Positions 14,015 to 24,341 of a DNA stretch of 62,572 bases are shown in pieces. Position numbers and translations under genes: made by a program. The notes below the pieces were generated by a model, which had not been told where the DNA came from, searched no databases, and was given only the letters and a program-made list of their open reading frames with translations. The stretch comes from Tildeniella nuda ZEHNDER 1965/U140 (GTDB lineage Bacteria > Cyanobacteriota > Cyanobacteriia > Leptolyngbyales > Leptolyngbyaceae), in NCBI GenBank assembly GCA_019358895.1, contig JAHHIG010000025.1, positions 1-62,572 of the forward strand, written 5' to 3'. Position 1 is the first letter of the stretch; every line of letters starts with the position of its first letter.

Positions 14015-17000
14015 TTACTCGATGCCTTCGATGCGGTCTTCGACTTCTTGATAGAGTTGGCGGAGGCGATCGAGGTTTTCCTCACTCGTTTCCCAGTAGC
14101 CGCGACCGTTTGCCTCTAGTAGCGTCGTCACCATTTTGCGGAACGAACTGGGATTGAGGTCGAGCAAGCGTTTCGACATCTCCTCATCCTTAAAGAAGGT
14201 GTCGTTGGCATCTTCGTAGACCCAGTTATCGACGGCTCCTGCGGTAGCTGACCAGCCCATCGTGTTGTTCAAGCGCTTCGAGAGTTCCCGTACACCTTCG
14301 TAGCCGTGGCTGAGCATCCCTTCGTACCATTTGGGGTTGAGCAATTTGGTACGGGCATCCAGGCGGACGGTTTCGGAGAGGGTGCGAACCTGGGCGTTGG
14401 CGGTGGTGGTGTCGGCGATGAAAGAAGTGGGCGCTTTGCCGTCATTCCGCAGGCGAGACACGACTTTAGTGGGGTCGGAGTCGTAGTAGTGGGAGACATC
14501 GGTGAGGGAGATTTCCGACGAGTCGAGGTTTTGGAAAGTGACATCTGCTGTCTTGAGGGCAGACTCGAAAATCTGGCGGTTCTGATCCATCGTGCCGGGG
14601 TTATCGGACGAGAAGGCAAAGGATTTTCGCGCCAGGTACATATCCTGAAGTTCCGCTTCGTTTTCCCAGGTGCTGTTTTCCACTGCCAGGTTGATGTTGG
14701 AGGAATAGGAACCAGAGGCGTTAGAGAAGACGCGGGTGGCAGCCTGCCGGATGTTGATGCCCATTTCTTCGGACTGCTTGAGGGCGTGTTTGCGGACGAA
14801 GTTCATTTCTAGCGGCTCATCGGCTTCCGCTGCCATTTTCACGGCACGATCGAGCAGTGCCATCTGGTTAATGAACAAATCGCGGAAGACACCGGAGCAG
14901 TTAACAACGACATCAATGCGGGGACGACCGAGTTCTTCCAGCGGAATCAATTCCAGCTTGTTCATCCGTCCCAGCGAGTCGGGCAGGGGCGCAACGCCGA
15001 GCATCCAGTAGATCTGTGCCAGCGATTCGCCGTAGGTCTTGATGTTATCGGTGCCCCAGAGGACAGCGGCGATCGTCTCTGGATACTGTCCATCATTCTC
15101 GGCGCATTGACGAGCAAGCAGGCGATCGACGACCACTTTGGCAGATTTCACTGCGGCAGAGGTGGGAATTGCCTGTGGATCGAGGGCGTGGATGTTCTTG
15201 CCAGTGGGCAACACGTCCGGATTGCGGATGGGATCGCCACCGGGACCAGGGATGACGTATTCGCCTTCCAGCGCGGTGAGCAGGGCACCGAGTTCGTTGT
15301 CTGCCACAATTTGCTTGAGGCAAAACTCCAGATAGTCGAAGAGGGGTTTGATTTGCTCCACGTCTACTTTGGTGTAGCCCGCTGTGTGTAGCGCGTCTAC
15401 CCAGGGTTCCTTTTTGCCCATGTTGAAGAAGTTGAGCTTAGATACTCTGGACACACGCCCGTCGGCATCCACTTGCGCCTGGACGAGCGCAGCCGTAGCG
15501 GTACGGGTTGCCAGGGTAATGTCCTGAAGCAACTGCACGTCTTCTAACACACCACGATCGCTGCCCTGGTAGATCTCCTCCATCGTGCGACCGAGGCTTT
15601 GAGCGATGATGCTGGGCAGACTCAAGATGTCGTCTTCAGGACGATCGAGGCTGGCGATGTTGACCAGCGTGGCGATCGCTTCTTCTGCGGTGGGTGATTT
15701 GCCGATGACGTGCAGACCACAGGGCAACAGACGCGACTCGATTTCCATCAGCTTGATGTAGACTTTGCCGACGATCGTATCACGAGCGTCTGCGTCCAGT
15801 TCCTTCGCGCTTTCGGGGAACTCAATATCCTTATCCAGATTACAGATCCGCGCTTTGTCCATGATGGAATCGACGATCTGGGCACCGCGTCCCGTATCTT
15901 TCAGGGTTTGGTAGGACGCAACGAGTTCACCCAGTTCCTTCAAGCCTTTGTACAGGCCAGCGTTCTCAGCAGGCGGCGTCAGGTAGCTGATGGTTTCCGC
16001 ATAGGAGCGGCGTTTGGCGATCGTAGCTTCGGATGGATTATTCGCCGCGTAGTAGTAGAGGTTGGGAATGGTGCCAATCAGACTATCGGGGAAGCAGGCA
16101 TCGGACATCCCGATTTGCTTACCAGGCATAAATTCCAGCGATCCATGCGTCCCAAAATGTAGGACGGCATCGGCTTTCCAGATCTGCTCCAGATAGGTGT
16201 AGTACGCCGCAAAGCCATGATGAGGGCTGGCAGAACGGGAAAACAGCAGCCGCATCGGGTCGCCTTCGTAGCCAAAGGTGGGCTGTACGCCGATGAAGAC
16301 GTTGCCAAACTCCTTGCCGTAGACCAGGAGATTCTGTCCATCGGTATTGAGGTGTCCCGGTGGTGGTCCCCAGGATTCGTGGAGGCGATCGGAATACGGG
16401 GTCAACGCCTCATACTCTGGCACCGACATGCGATAAGCAACGTTCAGTTCGGGACTGTTGTACTGGGCGCGGGCATCATGGAGCACTTCCAGCATCAATG
16501 CCTCAGCGGTTTCGGGCAAGTCCTGTACGTCGTAGCCGTTGTGCTGCAATGCCTCCATCACTTTATGGATGGAACCGAACACATCCAGATAAGCAGCGGT
16601 GCCTACGTTGCCTTTATCAGGCGGGAAGCTAAAGACCGTAATGGCGACTTTCTTCGTCAGCTTGGGCTTGCGGCGGAGGTTTGCCCATTTCATCGATCGT
16701 TGGGCGATCGCTTCCACCCGATCTTGCAGGGCGATCGCCTTACCCGTGATGCCATCCCGACCCGAAAGAATGATGGGTTCGATCGCGCCATCCAGTTCGG
16801 GCAAGGCAATTTGCAGCGCGACTTGAATGGGATGCAGACCCAGATCGCTGTCTTCCCATTCTTCGGTGGTTTGGAAGACGAGGGGCAATGCCACCATGTA
16901 GGGACGGTTGAGCCGCTTCAGGGATTCGATCGCCTTCGGATGATCTTGCTTGGCGGGACCACCGACCAGAGCGAACCCGGTTAAGGAGATGACGACATCA

Positions 17001-18001
17001 ACGATCGCGGTCTGTCCTTTGGACAACGGATCGTAGAAAAACGCGTCCACTGGCTTAGAAAAGTCCAAGCCGCCTGCGAACACCGAAATCACCCGTGCGC
17101 CCATGCTTTCGAGTTCCTGCACCATCGAGACATAGTGGGCATCATCGCCCGTCACCAGATGCGTTCGTTGCAGCACGAGACCAATGCAGGGGGCAAGCGG
17201 ATCTTTCAGGTCAGCCGAAATATCGGTGCGGGAGTTAAACCAGTTGAGGTATTCCTTCACATCCTCAAACATGGTGGGCGCTAAGGGATGCCAGATGCCC
17301 AGATCGGGATAGGTGACAGGATCGCGGTACTGCAATGCGCCGCTATCCGTGTCCATGTCTTTGTAGACGTAGCGATCAGCAAGCATCAGCAAGAAATTCT
17401 CTAGATTCTCCTGGGAACCACCGAGCCAGTATTGGAAGCTCAACATGAAATTACGAGCATCCTGCGCTTTGTCCATGGGCAGGTACTTCAGGACTTTTGG
17501 CAGCGTATTCAGCAGCTTTAGCATCCCATCCTGGAAGCCAGAGCCGGATTTTTCCTTGCGCTTCTTCATGAACTGGGCGATCGCGCTCTTGGACTGACCC
17601 AACTGCGCCATCGAGAAGCTGCCCATTTTGTTCAGGCGCATGACCTGGGGCATGGAGGGGAAGACAACCGCTACGTCGAGGCGATCGCGGTGGGGTTCGA
17701 CAGCGGCAACCACTTTATCTGCTAAATCTTCCAGAAAAATCAGCGACGCAATGAAGATATTTGCCTGCGAGATGTCTTGCTTAAAGGCTTCGTAATTGTC
17801 TGAATCGCGGAGTTCCTCAATCAAGTAACCGCTAATTTCGACAGCCAGAGTGGGGTGATTCTGGTTGATGGCGCGCACCGCTGCCGAAAGCGAACTTTGA
17901 TACTGAGGCTCTAGCACGACATAGACCACGCGTAGCAGAGCGCGTCCCCGCAAATCATCGGGTGCAACGTGTCTGATGGTGGGCTTGACGTGTGTGAACA
18001 T
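14015..18001 (-). CDS. chlH: Magnesium chelatase subunit H (large subunit)
   Basis: This is the 1328-residue porphyrin-binding subunit of Mg-chelatase, which inserts Mg2+ into protoporphyrin IX with ChlI and ChlD at the start of chlorophyll synthesis. Length and sequence fit the family from end to end. The N-terminus reads [16 protein letters not shown]. Conserved blocks include [40 protein letters not shown] and [20 protein letters not shown]. The ATG is preceded by AAGGAG at good spacing. The C-terminal sequence ([13 protein letters not shown]) is encoded by the ~50 bp that recur three times downstream. Antisense ORFs inside it (for example 16217-16984) are shadows. Confidence 0.97.
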   Translation of the reverse strand: MFTHVKPTIRHVAPDDLRGRALLRVVYVVLEPQYQSSLSAAVRAINQNHPTLAVEISGYLIEELRDSDNYEAFKQDISQANIFIASLIFLEDLADKVVAAVEPHRDRLDVAVVFPSMPQVMRLNKMGSFSMAQLGQSKSAIAQFMKKRKEKSGSGFQDGMLKLLNTLPKVLKYLPMDKAQDARNFMLSFQYWLGGSQENLENFLLMLADRYVYKDMDTDSGALQYRDPVTYPDLGIWHPLAPTMFEDVKEYLNWFNSRTDISADLKDPLAPCIGLVLQRTHLVTGDDAHYVSMVQELESMGARVISVFAGGLDFSKPVDAFFYDPLSKGQTAIVDVVISLTGFALVGGPAKQDHPKAIESLKRLNRPYMVALPLVFQTTEEWEDSDLGLHPIQVALQIALPELDGAIEPIILSGRDGITGKAIALQDRVEAIAQRSMKWANLRRKPKLTKKVAITVFSFPPDKGNVGTAAYLDVFGSIHKVMEALQHNGYDVQDLPETAEALMLEVLHDARAQYNSPELNVAYRMSVPEYEALTPYSDRLHESWGPPPGHLNTDGQNLLVYGKEFGNVFIGVQPTFGYEGDPMRLLFSRSASPHHGFAAYYTYLEQIWKADAVLHFGTHGSLEFMPGKQIGMSDACFPDSLIGTIPNLYYYAANNPSEATIAKRRSYAETISYLTPPAENAGLYKGLKELGELVASYQTLKDTGRGAQIVDSIMDKARICNLDKDIEFPESAKELDADARDTIVGKVYIKLMEIESRLLPCGLHVIGKSPTAEEAIATLVNIASLDRPEDDILSLPSIIAQSLGRTMEEIYQGSDRGVLEDVQLLQDITLATRTATAALVQAQVDADGRVSRVSKLNFFNMGKKEPWVDALHTAGYTKVDVEQIKPLFDYLEFCLKQIVADNELGALLTALEGEYVIPGPGGDPIRNPDVLPTGKNIHALDPQAIPTSAAVKSAKVVVDRLLARQCAENDGQYPETIAAVLWGTDNIKTYGESLAQIYWMLGVAPLPDSLGRMNKLELIPLEELGRPRIDVVVNCSGVFRDLFINQMALLDRAVKMAAEADEPLEMNFVRKHALKQSEEMGINIRQAATRVFSNASGSYSSNINLAVENSTWENEAELQDMYLARKSFAFSSDNPGTMDQNRQIFESALKTADVTFQNLDSSEISLTDVSHYYDSDPTKVVSRLRNDGKAPTSFIADTTTANAQVRTLSETVRLDARTKLLNPKWYEGMLSHGYEGVRELSKRLNNTMGWSATAGAVDNWVYEDANDTFFKDEEMSKRLLDLNPSSFRKMVTTLLEANGRGYWETSEENLDRLRQLYQEVEDRIEGIE

Positions 18002-18377
18002 GCAGTTAAGCTCCTTATCTGGTAATGCGCGAGGTAGAACGGTCAGGCGTGAGCAGGCAATCCGAAGCCTCGACTAAGGCGCTTAGCCTGGAGAGGACAT
18101 CAGAATCAAGACGATTGACGCTGAACGCAGACTGTTAAGATAATCGCACACACACGTTTGTACCAGAAAACCAGACCACATAAGCGTTCTGGGAGCTATC
18201 CGACACAATTTGATAAAAATAATTCAAGTTTTCGTTACATTTGCCGCGCTTTAAGTGAGCGATCGCTCAGCCTCAAATTTGCAAAACTTCATTAAATCGG
18301 AGCGATGACACTCGTTCGCCAGGAGCGCATAAATCCCTACGCAGCGAAGCTTGTAGCCCTCTCTAACAGGAATCTGT
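18002..18377. other. Upstream region of chlH, no gene seen
   Basis: This 376 bp holds the chlH leader on the minus strand, with AAGGAG eight bases before the ATG. There is a HIP1-containing palindrome TGAGCGATCGCTCA near 18256. No ORF is supported, and no riboswitch or operator could be identified by eye. Confidence 0.5.
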
Positions 18378-18851
18378 TTACCGCTGATGCCGAGAGAGCG
18401 AGTCAGGCGTGTAGTCTGTGCAGTCGATCGCCTTTGTGGTGAGTGCATCGATCGGATTAATGGCGCATTTCAGGTAAGGGTTGTTTTTGAAAAAGATGCA
18501 GTTGCGGCAAGGCAAGCGGTTGAGCGGTTTGCGTCCATCACCTCTACTGAGCGCGTTGTTCTGTCGCTTCGCCTGTTGTCTCACGTAGAAAAGCGCGATC
18601 GTCCACAGCAGGACGAGACCAAACGGCACCAGAATCAACGTACTGTTAGACAGCTTAAGGGCGATCGGCGGTGTGGTCTTTTCGTACAACAAACTTTGTT
18701 CGATCGTGGTCGTCTGCGGCGATCGCGCATTCGACGTATCCTGTGCCTTTATGCCCAACTGAACTGGCTCGTCGTACATAACTCTCTGCTTACCCCAATT
18801 GGCGTGTATGACAGTGGCAGGATGAACGCAGAGCACCACCATAAGGAGCAT
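18378..18851 (-). CDS. Membrane protein with C-terminal four-cysteine motif
   Basis: This is a 157-residue protein. An N-terminal signal-like segment (MLLMVVLCVHPATVIHA) precedes a short exported region. A transmembrane helix follows at about residues 71-90 (LILVPFGLVLLWTIALFYV). The C-terminal cytoplasmic tail carries C-x2-C...C...C (LPCRNCIFFKNNPYLKC, then AIDCTDY). I recall this C-x2-C-x-FF-x-NNPYLKC-A-(I/V)-x-P tail as recurrent in cyanobacterial proteins; it probably binds a metal, which is an inference. The ATG at 18851 has AAGGA upstream. It lies upstream of chlH on the same strand but 376 bp away. Confidence 0.7.
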   Translation of the reverse strand: MLLMVVLCVHPATVIHANWGKQRVMYDEPVQLGIKAQDTSNARSPQTTTIEQSLLYEKTTPPIALKLSNSTLILVPFGLVLLWTIALFYVRQQAKRQNNALSRGDGRKPLNRLPCRNCIFFKNNPYLKCAINPIDALTTKAIDCTDYTPDSLSRHQR

Positions 18852-18930
18852 TCGTTCCGAATCCTTACTACGGTTATGGTGAAATCACGTCTTTAGCGCC
18901 TCTCTCGTTCGTTGGACTTTTGAGTGGATT

Positions 18931-19150
<220 letters not shown>

Positions 19151-19160
19151 GTCTACTAAC

Positions 19161-19547
19161 CTAAGGCACTGGCAAGAAAGGAAAGAACGTTTTGATGAAT
19201 TTGCGGAGACGCAACAGATTGAGGTTCTTTTCGAGCGATCGCCCTACTTGCGGTCGAGACGGTCCAGGCTCTTGCAGTTCTGCCTGGAGTTGGGCATATT
19301 CGCTTGCAGTGATAGGTTTGCCATCGATCGGCGATCGGGCACCTGTGATAATTTCCGATCGCAGCACTTCTTCCGGCGTATCGTCTGGGCTAGGTAGCGC
19401 TTGGGCAGGCTCGATCGTCAAAATCAGCCCTGTCAAAAGAAGCAGCGCCTTGAGCTTGTAAACCTGACCGTGTTGTTTAGCGATCGCCAAGGATGCTTTA
19501 TGCGATTGCGCTGAAGGGTTTTGAAGGTTAGATGTTGGCTGCTTCAT
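19161..19547 (-). CDS. Conserved exported hypothetical protein
   Basis: This is a 128-residue protein with a long basic N-terminus, one hydrophobic signal segment (about 33-50, ALLLLTGLILTIEPAQA) and a predicted processed domain. That domain contains EVLRSEIITGARSPIDGKP and ITASEYAQLQAELQ, a pattern I associate with an uncharacterised cyanobacterial secreted family. The C-terminus (LRKFIKTFFPFLPVP) is amphipathic. No catalytic motif is seen. It is divergent from rsmB, 164 bp away, and its 3' side abuts the heptad array. Confidence 0.65.
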   Translation of the reverse strand: MKQPTSNLQNPSAQSHKASLAIAKQHGQVYKLKALLLLTGLILTIEPAQALPSPDDTPEEVLRSEIITGARSPIDGKPITASEYAQLQAELQEPGPSRPQVGRSLEKNLNLLRLRKFIKTFFPFLPVP

Positions 19548-19711
19548 TCTCTTCTTGCTTCATCCTAGCTCTGGCGACAATGCGGTAATCGGACACATTC
19601 TACCCACACCCTACTCCTCATCGCCACACCTGACAACGGGGTTGCTTCACGCATCGACAACCTGCTTGGAACCACCCTGTTATCCTGAAAAAGGCGTTTT
19701 AAACGACAGTT

Positions 19712-21142
19712 GTGACTCAAAATCCTCGTCAGTTGGCTTTTTTGGCGCTGCGATCGGTGCATCGAGGAGCCTTCGCCGATGTAGCGCTCGACAAAACGCT
19801 GCGTCAGGCAAAGCTAAGTAACCTGCTCGATCGTCGCCTGCTGACCGAGCTAGTCTATGGCAGCGTTCGCAGACAGCGCACCTTGGATGCGTTGATTGAT
19901 CAACTGGCAAAAAAGCCTGCCCAACAGCAGCCTGCTGATCTACGTGCCATCCTCCATTTGGGACTCTATCAACTGCGCTATTTGAACCAGGTCCCAGCCT
20001 CCGCAGCAGTGAACACGACTGTTGATCTGGCGAAAGAAAACGGGTTTGCTGGCTTAACAGGATTCGTCAATGGTTTGCTGCGGCAATACATTCGATTAGC
20101 GGCGAAAGAGCAGGAGGCGGGAGGCAGTGGGCAGAAGGAGAACCAAGAAACGTTACAACCATTAATGCCTTACTCCCCACTCCCTACTCCCTACTCCCTA
20201 CTCCCTACTTCCCTTTATCCGTCTGACGTCGATCGCCTGGGCATTCTGCACAGCTACCCTGACTGGATCGTCAATCTTTGGCTAGAGCAGTTGGGGTTAG
20301 AAGCAACGGAGCAACTGTGCCAATGGATGAACCAGCCACCACATATTGATTTGAGGGTGAATACGTTTAAGGCTTCAATTGACACCGTTGAGGCGGCAAT
20401 GCAGGCAGCAGGCATTGCGGTAAGCCGCATTCCTCACCTTCCACAAGCACTGCGCTTGCCAGACGCACCAGGAGCGATTCAGCAGCTACCAGGGTTTGCT
20501 GACGGCTGGTGGATTGTACAAGATAGCAGCGCTCAGTTAGTGGGCTATCTGGTCGATCCGCAGCCTGGAGAAATGGTGGTTGATGCCTGTGCAGCACCGG
20601 GCGGCAAAACGATGCATCTGGCAGAATTGATGCACGATCGCGGTACCATCTGGGCGTGCGATCGTGCTGCTTCTCGTCTCAGAAAGCTGCAGCAAAATAT
20701 CGATCGCTTGGGTCTGCAATCAATCCAACTCTGTGAAGGTGACAGCCGCAACTTGCCGCAGTTCATCGGGCAGTGCGATCGTGTGCTTGTCGATGCGCCC
20801 TGCTCTGGTTTGGGCACCCTTCATCGTCATGCCGATGCGCGCTGGCGGCAGACTCCAGAAACGGTGCAGCAGCTCACACAACTGCAAGCCGAATTGTTAG
20901 AGCAAGCAGCGTTGTGGGTCAAGCCTGCTGGCAGTTTAGTTTACGCCACCTGCACCTTACATCCACTGGAGAATGAGGCGATCGTGCAGCAGTTTCTCGA
21001 TCGTCATGTTGATTGGGCGATCGAGCCGCCACCAGCCGACTCACCTCCTGCTGTCTTTGTAACGCCTGAAGGATGGCTCAAAGTCTGGTCACATCAACAC
21101 GACATGGATGGCTTCTTTATGGCTCATCTAAAGAACCGTTAA
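19712..21142 (+). CDS. rsmB: 16S rRNA m5C967 methyltransferase RsmB
   Basis: This is a 476-residue RNA (cytosine-5) methyltransferase. The N-terminal NusB-like domain (about 1-130, RQLAFLALRSVHRGAFADVAL) is followed by the Rossmann MTase domain. It shows the SAM motif VVDACAAPGGKTMHL and the two catalytic cysteines in VDAPCSGLGTLHR and YATCTLHPLENE. The start is GTG at 19712, giving MTQNPRQLAFLAL. Between the domains, about residues 133-170 are a low-complexity insert (QEAGGSGQKE.. PYSPLPTPYSLLPTS). It is encoded by a purine-heptad stretch and six pyrimidine heptads (20118-20213), that is, by a repeat element maintained in frame. Confidence 0.93.
   Translation: MTQNPRQLAFLALRSVHRGAFADVALDKTLRQAKLSNLLDRRLLTELVYGSVRRQRTLDALIDQLAKKPAQQQPADLRAILHLGLYQLRYLNQVPASAAVNTTVDLAKENGFAGLTGFVNGLLRQYIRLAAKEQEAGGSGQKENQETLQPLMPYSPLPTPYSLLPTSLYPSDVDRLGILHSYPDWIVNLWLEQLGLEATEQLCQWMNQPPHIDLRVNTFKASIDTVEAAMQAAGIAVSRIPHLPQALRLPDAPGAIQQLPGFADGWWIVQDSSAQLVGYLVDPQPGEMVVDACAAPGGKTMHLAELMHDRGTIWACDRAASRLRKLQQNIDRLGLQSIQLCEGDSRNLPQFIGQCDRVLVDAPCSGLGTLHRHADARWRQTPETVQQLTQLQAELLEQAALWVKPAGSLVYATCTLHPLENEAIVQQFLDRHVDWAIEPPPADSPPAVFVTPEGWLKVWSHQHDMDGFFMAHLKNR
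20118..20213 (+). repeat. Heptad element inside rsmB coding sequence
   Basis: Purine-rich GGAGGCGGGAGGCAGTGGGC near 20113-20135 is followed by six consecutive 7-mers of the ACTCCCT type at 20172-20213 (42 nt). The two halves are roughly complementary, as in the intergenic heptad hairpins. Six units equal 14 codons, so the reading frame is kept. A change of one or two units would break RsmB. Confidence 0.85.
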
Positions 21143-21233
21143 GCAGTAAGTTGGTGGTACAGACACGGTGTAGGGTGTAAGCAAATCAACCGCTCTCTGA
21201 CCGCATCCACCCTATTCACACCCCTTTAAACTC

Positions 21234-21659
21234 ATGGCAGCCGATCCCAACCTGAAACCATTACTCAAAATTTTGATTGGTGTCGCCTGGATTGATGGTC
21301 AAATTCAACCAGAAGAACGCACTTACTTGCATCGCGTCGCTGCCGAAAAGGGTTTAGAGAACGAGCCAGAGATCCAGTCGCTGCTCCACGAGGCGAGAGG
21401 CGTAAAGCCAGAAGAGTGCTACACCTGGGTCAATGAATACCTGGGCGAACATCCTACGTCTGATGCATGCCAGCAACTAATCGAAGCGATTAGTGGATTG
21501 ATCTATAGCGATGGCATGGTGGACAGTGCTGAAGCGAAACTGCTCGCAAACTTGCAGTCGCTAGACCCTACACAAGCGACATCTGAGTCCGGTAAGAGTC
21601 CAGTGCTGACAGCAGTTCGTAGCGTTTATCAGCGCTGGATCTCCACCCTGAACTCATAG
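21234..21659 (+). CDS. TerB-like domain protein
   Basis: This is a 141-residue soluble, helical protein with two TerB-type halves. LLKILIGVAWIDGQIQPEER (about 8-28) and AISGLIYSDGMVDSAEAKLL (about 85-104) both show the D-G-x-(I/V)-x-x-x-E metal-binding-like loop of the TerB/co-chaperone DjlA fold. TerB domains are linked to tellurite resistance and to membrane stress complexes. Stand-alone cyanobacterial members have no assigned role. It lies 91 bp downstream of rsmB on the same strand and could be read through from it. Confidence 0.75.
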   Translation: MAADPNLKPLLKILIGVAWIDGQIQPEERTYLHRVAAEKGLENEPEIQSLLHEARGVKPEECYTWVNEYLGEHPTSDACQQLIEAISGLIYSDGMVDSAEAKLLANLQSLDPTQATSESGKSPVLTAVRSVYQRWISTLNS

Positions 21660-21711
21660 CCCCCTGTTTGGCACTTGACGCAGGGAGACACAATTAAATT
21701 CAAAGTGACCT

Positions 21712-21773
21712 AGGTTTTGTTGAAATGCAAACCCAACGTCCGCGTGGGTTACGCTGCTCTAGCCCATCCTACA
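21712..21773. repeat. Degenerate palindromic repeat
   Basis: TAGGTTTTGTTGAAATGC.. and ..GGGTTACGC..CCCATCCTAC form imperfect inverted arms around AACCCAACGTCCGCGTGGGTT. The internal stem AACCCAACG/CGTGGGTT is nearly perfect. It recalls the widespread GTAGG(T/A)TGGG..CCCAACCTAC cyanobacterial repeat. It lies between the convergent TerB-like and psb35 genes and may serve as a terminator. Confidence 0.35.
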
Positions 21774-21805
21774 GTTAATTATGCCCAGCTATCGAGCAAT
21801 CTAAG

Positions 21806-22012
21806 TCAAAGACCAGGCGTTTCCTCTTTCTTCACTTCAGGCACAGCGTCAGGGCGATCTTTGCCTTCCCAACCGGGCGGACGCTTAGAGTTGTACCAGG
21901 CGATCGAGCCGATCGACACTGCTGCAATAAAACCGACCACATAGACAGCCGTGAACGAAACCGGAAACTGCATACCTGTGCCGACTGCATCGGCAACCAT
22001 TAGTATATTCAT
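21806..22012 (-). CDS. psb35: Probable photosystem II assembly protein Psb35
   Basis: This is a small thylakoid protein of 68 residues. One transmembrane helix (VYVVGFIAAVSIGSIAWY, about 25-42) is followed by the conserved NSKRPPGWEGKDRPD cytoplasmic stretch, which I recognise from the Ssl2148/Psb35 family. The family stabilises the CP47 assembly module with high-light-inducible proteins. I prefer the ATG at 22012, because GGAG sits eight bases upstream. A GTG at 22021 would add three residues but has no spacing for that ribosome-binding site. The family call rests on memory and not a search. Confidence 0.7.
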   Translation of the reverse strand: MNILMVADAVGTGMQFPVSFTAVYVVGFIAAVSIGSIAWYNSKRPPGWEGKDRPDAVPEVKKEETPGL

Positions 22013-22251
22013 CACTAGCACTCCATACGAATTTTGTGATCTATCAATCGAAGATATACGTGTGAGTATACCAACACATCTTCCACAGGTTGAATGTGCG
22101 ATCGTAGACTTTCCTCATCTTGATAGATAGACATTTTTCTACATAGGAACGTTACAGATGGATTCCTACTGAAATCGTTGGCAAGCTGGCAAGCGGTACG
22201 TTCAATTCGGTAGTATGGGTGGTTAGCGCTCACGTACCTTACACTCGTCCT

Positions 22252-23553
22252 ATGAAGCCTGCCCTGACTCAACTTGGCAATGAAATGACCCGCTTGACTG
22301 GCGTGCGGGCGATTATGAAAGATATTGTGGAGACGCTACGATCGGGCGCAGGGCAAGAATTTATCAATCTAAGCGCAGGCAACCCGCTCATTCTGCCCGA
22401 AGTCGAACTACTTTGGCGAGACTGTACGGCTGCGCTGCTGGCAAGTTCTGAGTATGGCGAAGTTGTCTGTCGCTATGGTGCAAGTCAGGGCTACCAACCG
22501 CTAATTGATGCTGTTGTCGCTGACTTTAACCAGCGTTACGGGTTGAGTCTAACCGCACGCAATATTCTCATCACACCCGGTAGCCAGAGCCTCTACTTCT
22601 ATGCTGCAAATGCCTTCGGTGGTTACACGACCAGCGGCACCTTGAAAAAAATCGTTTTACCACTTAGCCCTGATTACACAGGCTATGGTGGCGTAGCGCT
22701 GACTCAAGCAGCGCTCTTTGCCTACAAGCCGTCACTTGATGTGGATACGGTCAAGCATCGGTTCAAGTACCGTCCGGACTTTAGCCAGCTCGAGATCGCC
22801 GACGATACTGGCTGCGTTCTTTTCTCCCGCCCCTGTAACCCAACTGGTAATGTGCTGACTGATGATGAAGTGCAGAAAATTGTGGCAATGGCGGCAGCTT
22901 ACGATGTCCCTGTGCTGATTGATTCTGCCTACGCCCCGCCGTTTCCAGCGCTCAACTTTACTGAGATGACACCGCTGTTCGGCGAAAATATCTTGCACTG
23001 TATGAGCCTCTCTAAAGCCGGGTTGCCTGGAGAACGCATCGGTATTGCGATCGGCGACGAACAACTCATTGAGGTGCTGGAATGCTTCCAAACCAACATG
23101 TGTATTCACTCGCCCCGGTATGGTCAAGCGATCGCCGCCCGTGCCATCAACTCCGGTGCGTTAGCAGACATCGCCGCTAACGTCATTCGCCCTTTCTACC
23201 AGAAAAAAGGCAAGATTGTTGAAACGACCCTCGATCAGGCAATGCCCGATGTGCCCTGGTTTTTGCATCGTGGTGAAGGTGCCATTTTCTCCTGGCTTTG
23301 GCTCAAAGACTTGCCTATCACTGATTGGGAACTCTACCAGGCATTGAAGCAGGTCGGCGTGATTGTTGTTCCCGGCAACTCGTTCTTCCCTGGATTGCGG
23401 GACAATTGGGAGCACACTCGCCAGTGCATTCGCATTAGTCTGACTGGCAGCGATCGAGCGCTTGAAACAGCCATGAAGCGGTTAGCAGTGGTAGTAGAGC
23501 AAGTGTATCAGCAGTCAGCGGTCAACCAACAGCAATCAGTGGTGGCACCGTGA
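22252..23553 (+). CDS. avtA: Valine-pyruvate aminotransferase (AvtA-like)
   Basis: This is a PLP-dependent class I/II aminotransferase of 433 residues that transfers amino groups between alanine or valine and their keto acids. Motifs include NLSAGNPLI at the N-terminus, [23 protein letters not shown], the PLP-lysine block [16 protein letters not shown] and RISLTGSD near the end. The preferred start is ATG at 22252 (MKPALTQLG); a GTG at 22219 would add an unconserved extension. The C-terminal tail ([14 protein letters not shown]) is encoded by degenerate heptads of the CAGTCAGCGGTCA kind. The stop overlaps the rimM start by 4 bp (GTGA), indicating translational coupling. Confidence 0.9.
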   Translation: MKPALTQLGNEMTRLTGVRAIMKDIVETLRSGAGQEFINLSAGNPLILPEVELLWRDCTAALLASSEYGEVVCRYGASQGYQPLIDAVVADFNQRYGLSLTARNILITPGSQSLYFYAANAFGGYTTSGTLKKIVLPLSPDYTGYGGVALTQAALFAYKPSLDVDTVKHRFKYRPDFSQLEIADDTGCVLFSRPCNPTGNVLTDDEVQKIVAMAAAYDVPVLIDSAYAPPFPALNFTEMTPLFGENILHCMSLSKAGLPGERIGIAIGDEQLIEVLECFQTNMCIHSPRYGQAIAARAINSGALADIAANVIRPFYQKKGKIVETTLDQAMPDVPWFLHRGEGAIFSWLWLKDLPITDWELYQALKQVGVIVVPGNSFFPGLRDNWEHTRQCIRISLTGSDRALETAMKRLAVVVEQVYQQSAVNQQQSVVAP

Positions 23554-24236
23554 GCGATCGCAACTCAGAAGTAAAACCAACCGCAGCCGTAGACAGCACC
23601 AGAAAACGAGCCAAAACCAGAAGTAAAAAGGCAGAAGTAAAAAGGCAGAAGGCAGAAGGCAAGCACCCCACACCCCACACCCCACACCCTACCCCCCACA
23701 CCCCACACTTCCTCCCAATCGGCAAAATTGTCGCTGCTCAGGGCATGAAAGGCGAGGTGCGAGTGTATCCAGAGTCGGACTTCCCAGAGCGTTTTTTGGC
23801 ACCAGGAACACGTTGGCTGTTGCGATCGCATTCCACGCAACCAGAACCGATTGAGCTGATCCGGGGGCGCTACCTCGACGGTAAAGGGCTATACGTGGTG
23901 CAGTTTGCTGGCGTGACCGATCGCACTCAGGCTGAAGCGTTGCGAGATGGTCAACTGTTTGTGCCAGAAGGCGATCGTCCCCCCTTAGAAGAGGGCGAAT
24001 TCCACATACTCGATTTGATTGGTCTGGAAGTCTTTGATCAAGCGACTCAAGTGGTGGTTGGCACTGTTGTCAGCATCGTCCAGGCAGGCAACGATCTTTT
24101 GGAAGTGCAACGCGGTCAAACAGGCGCAAAGAAAGCCCAAACGCTGTTGATTCCTTTTGTAGACGCGATCGTGCCCGTGGTTGATTTACAACAGCGCCGC
24201 ATCGAAATTACGCCACCATCCGGGTTGATTGAGTAA
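23550..24236 (+). CDS. rimM: 16S rRNA processing protein RimM with repeat-derived N-terminal extension
   Basis: This 228-residue protein binds ribosomal protein S19 and helps mature the 30S head. The RimM core starts at about residue 53 ([19 protein letters not shown]), and the PRC-barrel domain follows ([21 protein letters not shown]). The first ~52 residues are atypical: a Lys/Arg-rich stretch ([20 protein letters not shown]), then Pro/His/Thr repeats. They are encoded by AGAAGTAAAAAGGC 14-mers and six CCCCACA-type heptads. No ATG suits the core alone, so the start is probably GTG at 23550, coupled to avtA. The extension is most likely an inserted repeat element. Confidence 0.9.
   Translation: MSDRNSEVKPTAAVDSTRKRAKTRSKKAEVKRQKAEGKHPTPHTPHPTPHTPHFLPIGKIVAAQGMKGEVRVYPESDFPERFLAPGTRWLLRSHSTQPEPIELIRGRYLDGKGLYVVQFAGVTDRTQAEALRDGQLFVPEGDRPPLEEGEFHILDLIGLEVFDQATQVVVGTVVSIVQAGNDLLEVQRGQTGAKKAQTLLIPFVDAIVPVVDLQQRRIEITPPSGLIE
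23620..23709 (+). repeat. Heptad element encoding the RimM N-terminus
   Basis: AGAAGTAAAAAGGC is repeated twice and AGAAGGC follows. Then six 7-mers occupy 23666-23707: CCCCACA five times, with one CCCTACC. The purine-then-pyrimidine layout and the six-unit (42 nt) length match the element inside rsmB. It lies within the open reading frame, upstream of the conserved RimM domain. Confidence 0.85.
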
Positions 24237-24273
24237 GACCAATTCTATAAAATCGCCCTACAGATTCGTTTTT

Positions 24274-24300
24274 GCTGCTGACCGCTGACCGCTGACCGCC
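24274..24300 (+). repeat. Short GCTGACC heptad array
   Basis: GCTGACC/CTGACCG units occur about three and a half times between the convergent rimM and HAD-phosphatase genes. The complementary orientation (GGTCAGC) occurs at 18940, 26058 and 31871. Confidence 0.7.
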
Positions 24301-24341
24301 CCAGCCGAAGCTTGCCTGTTCATAGAAGGCGGTGAGCCGCT

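Noticed and set aside
16217-16984. 255-codon plus-strand ORF and others (15710-16162, 14306-14812) inside chlH
   Set aside because: They lie antisense to the certain chlH gene and show no family features. Long antisense frames are expected in a biased coding sequence.
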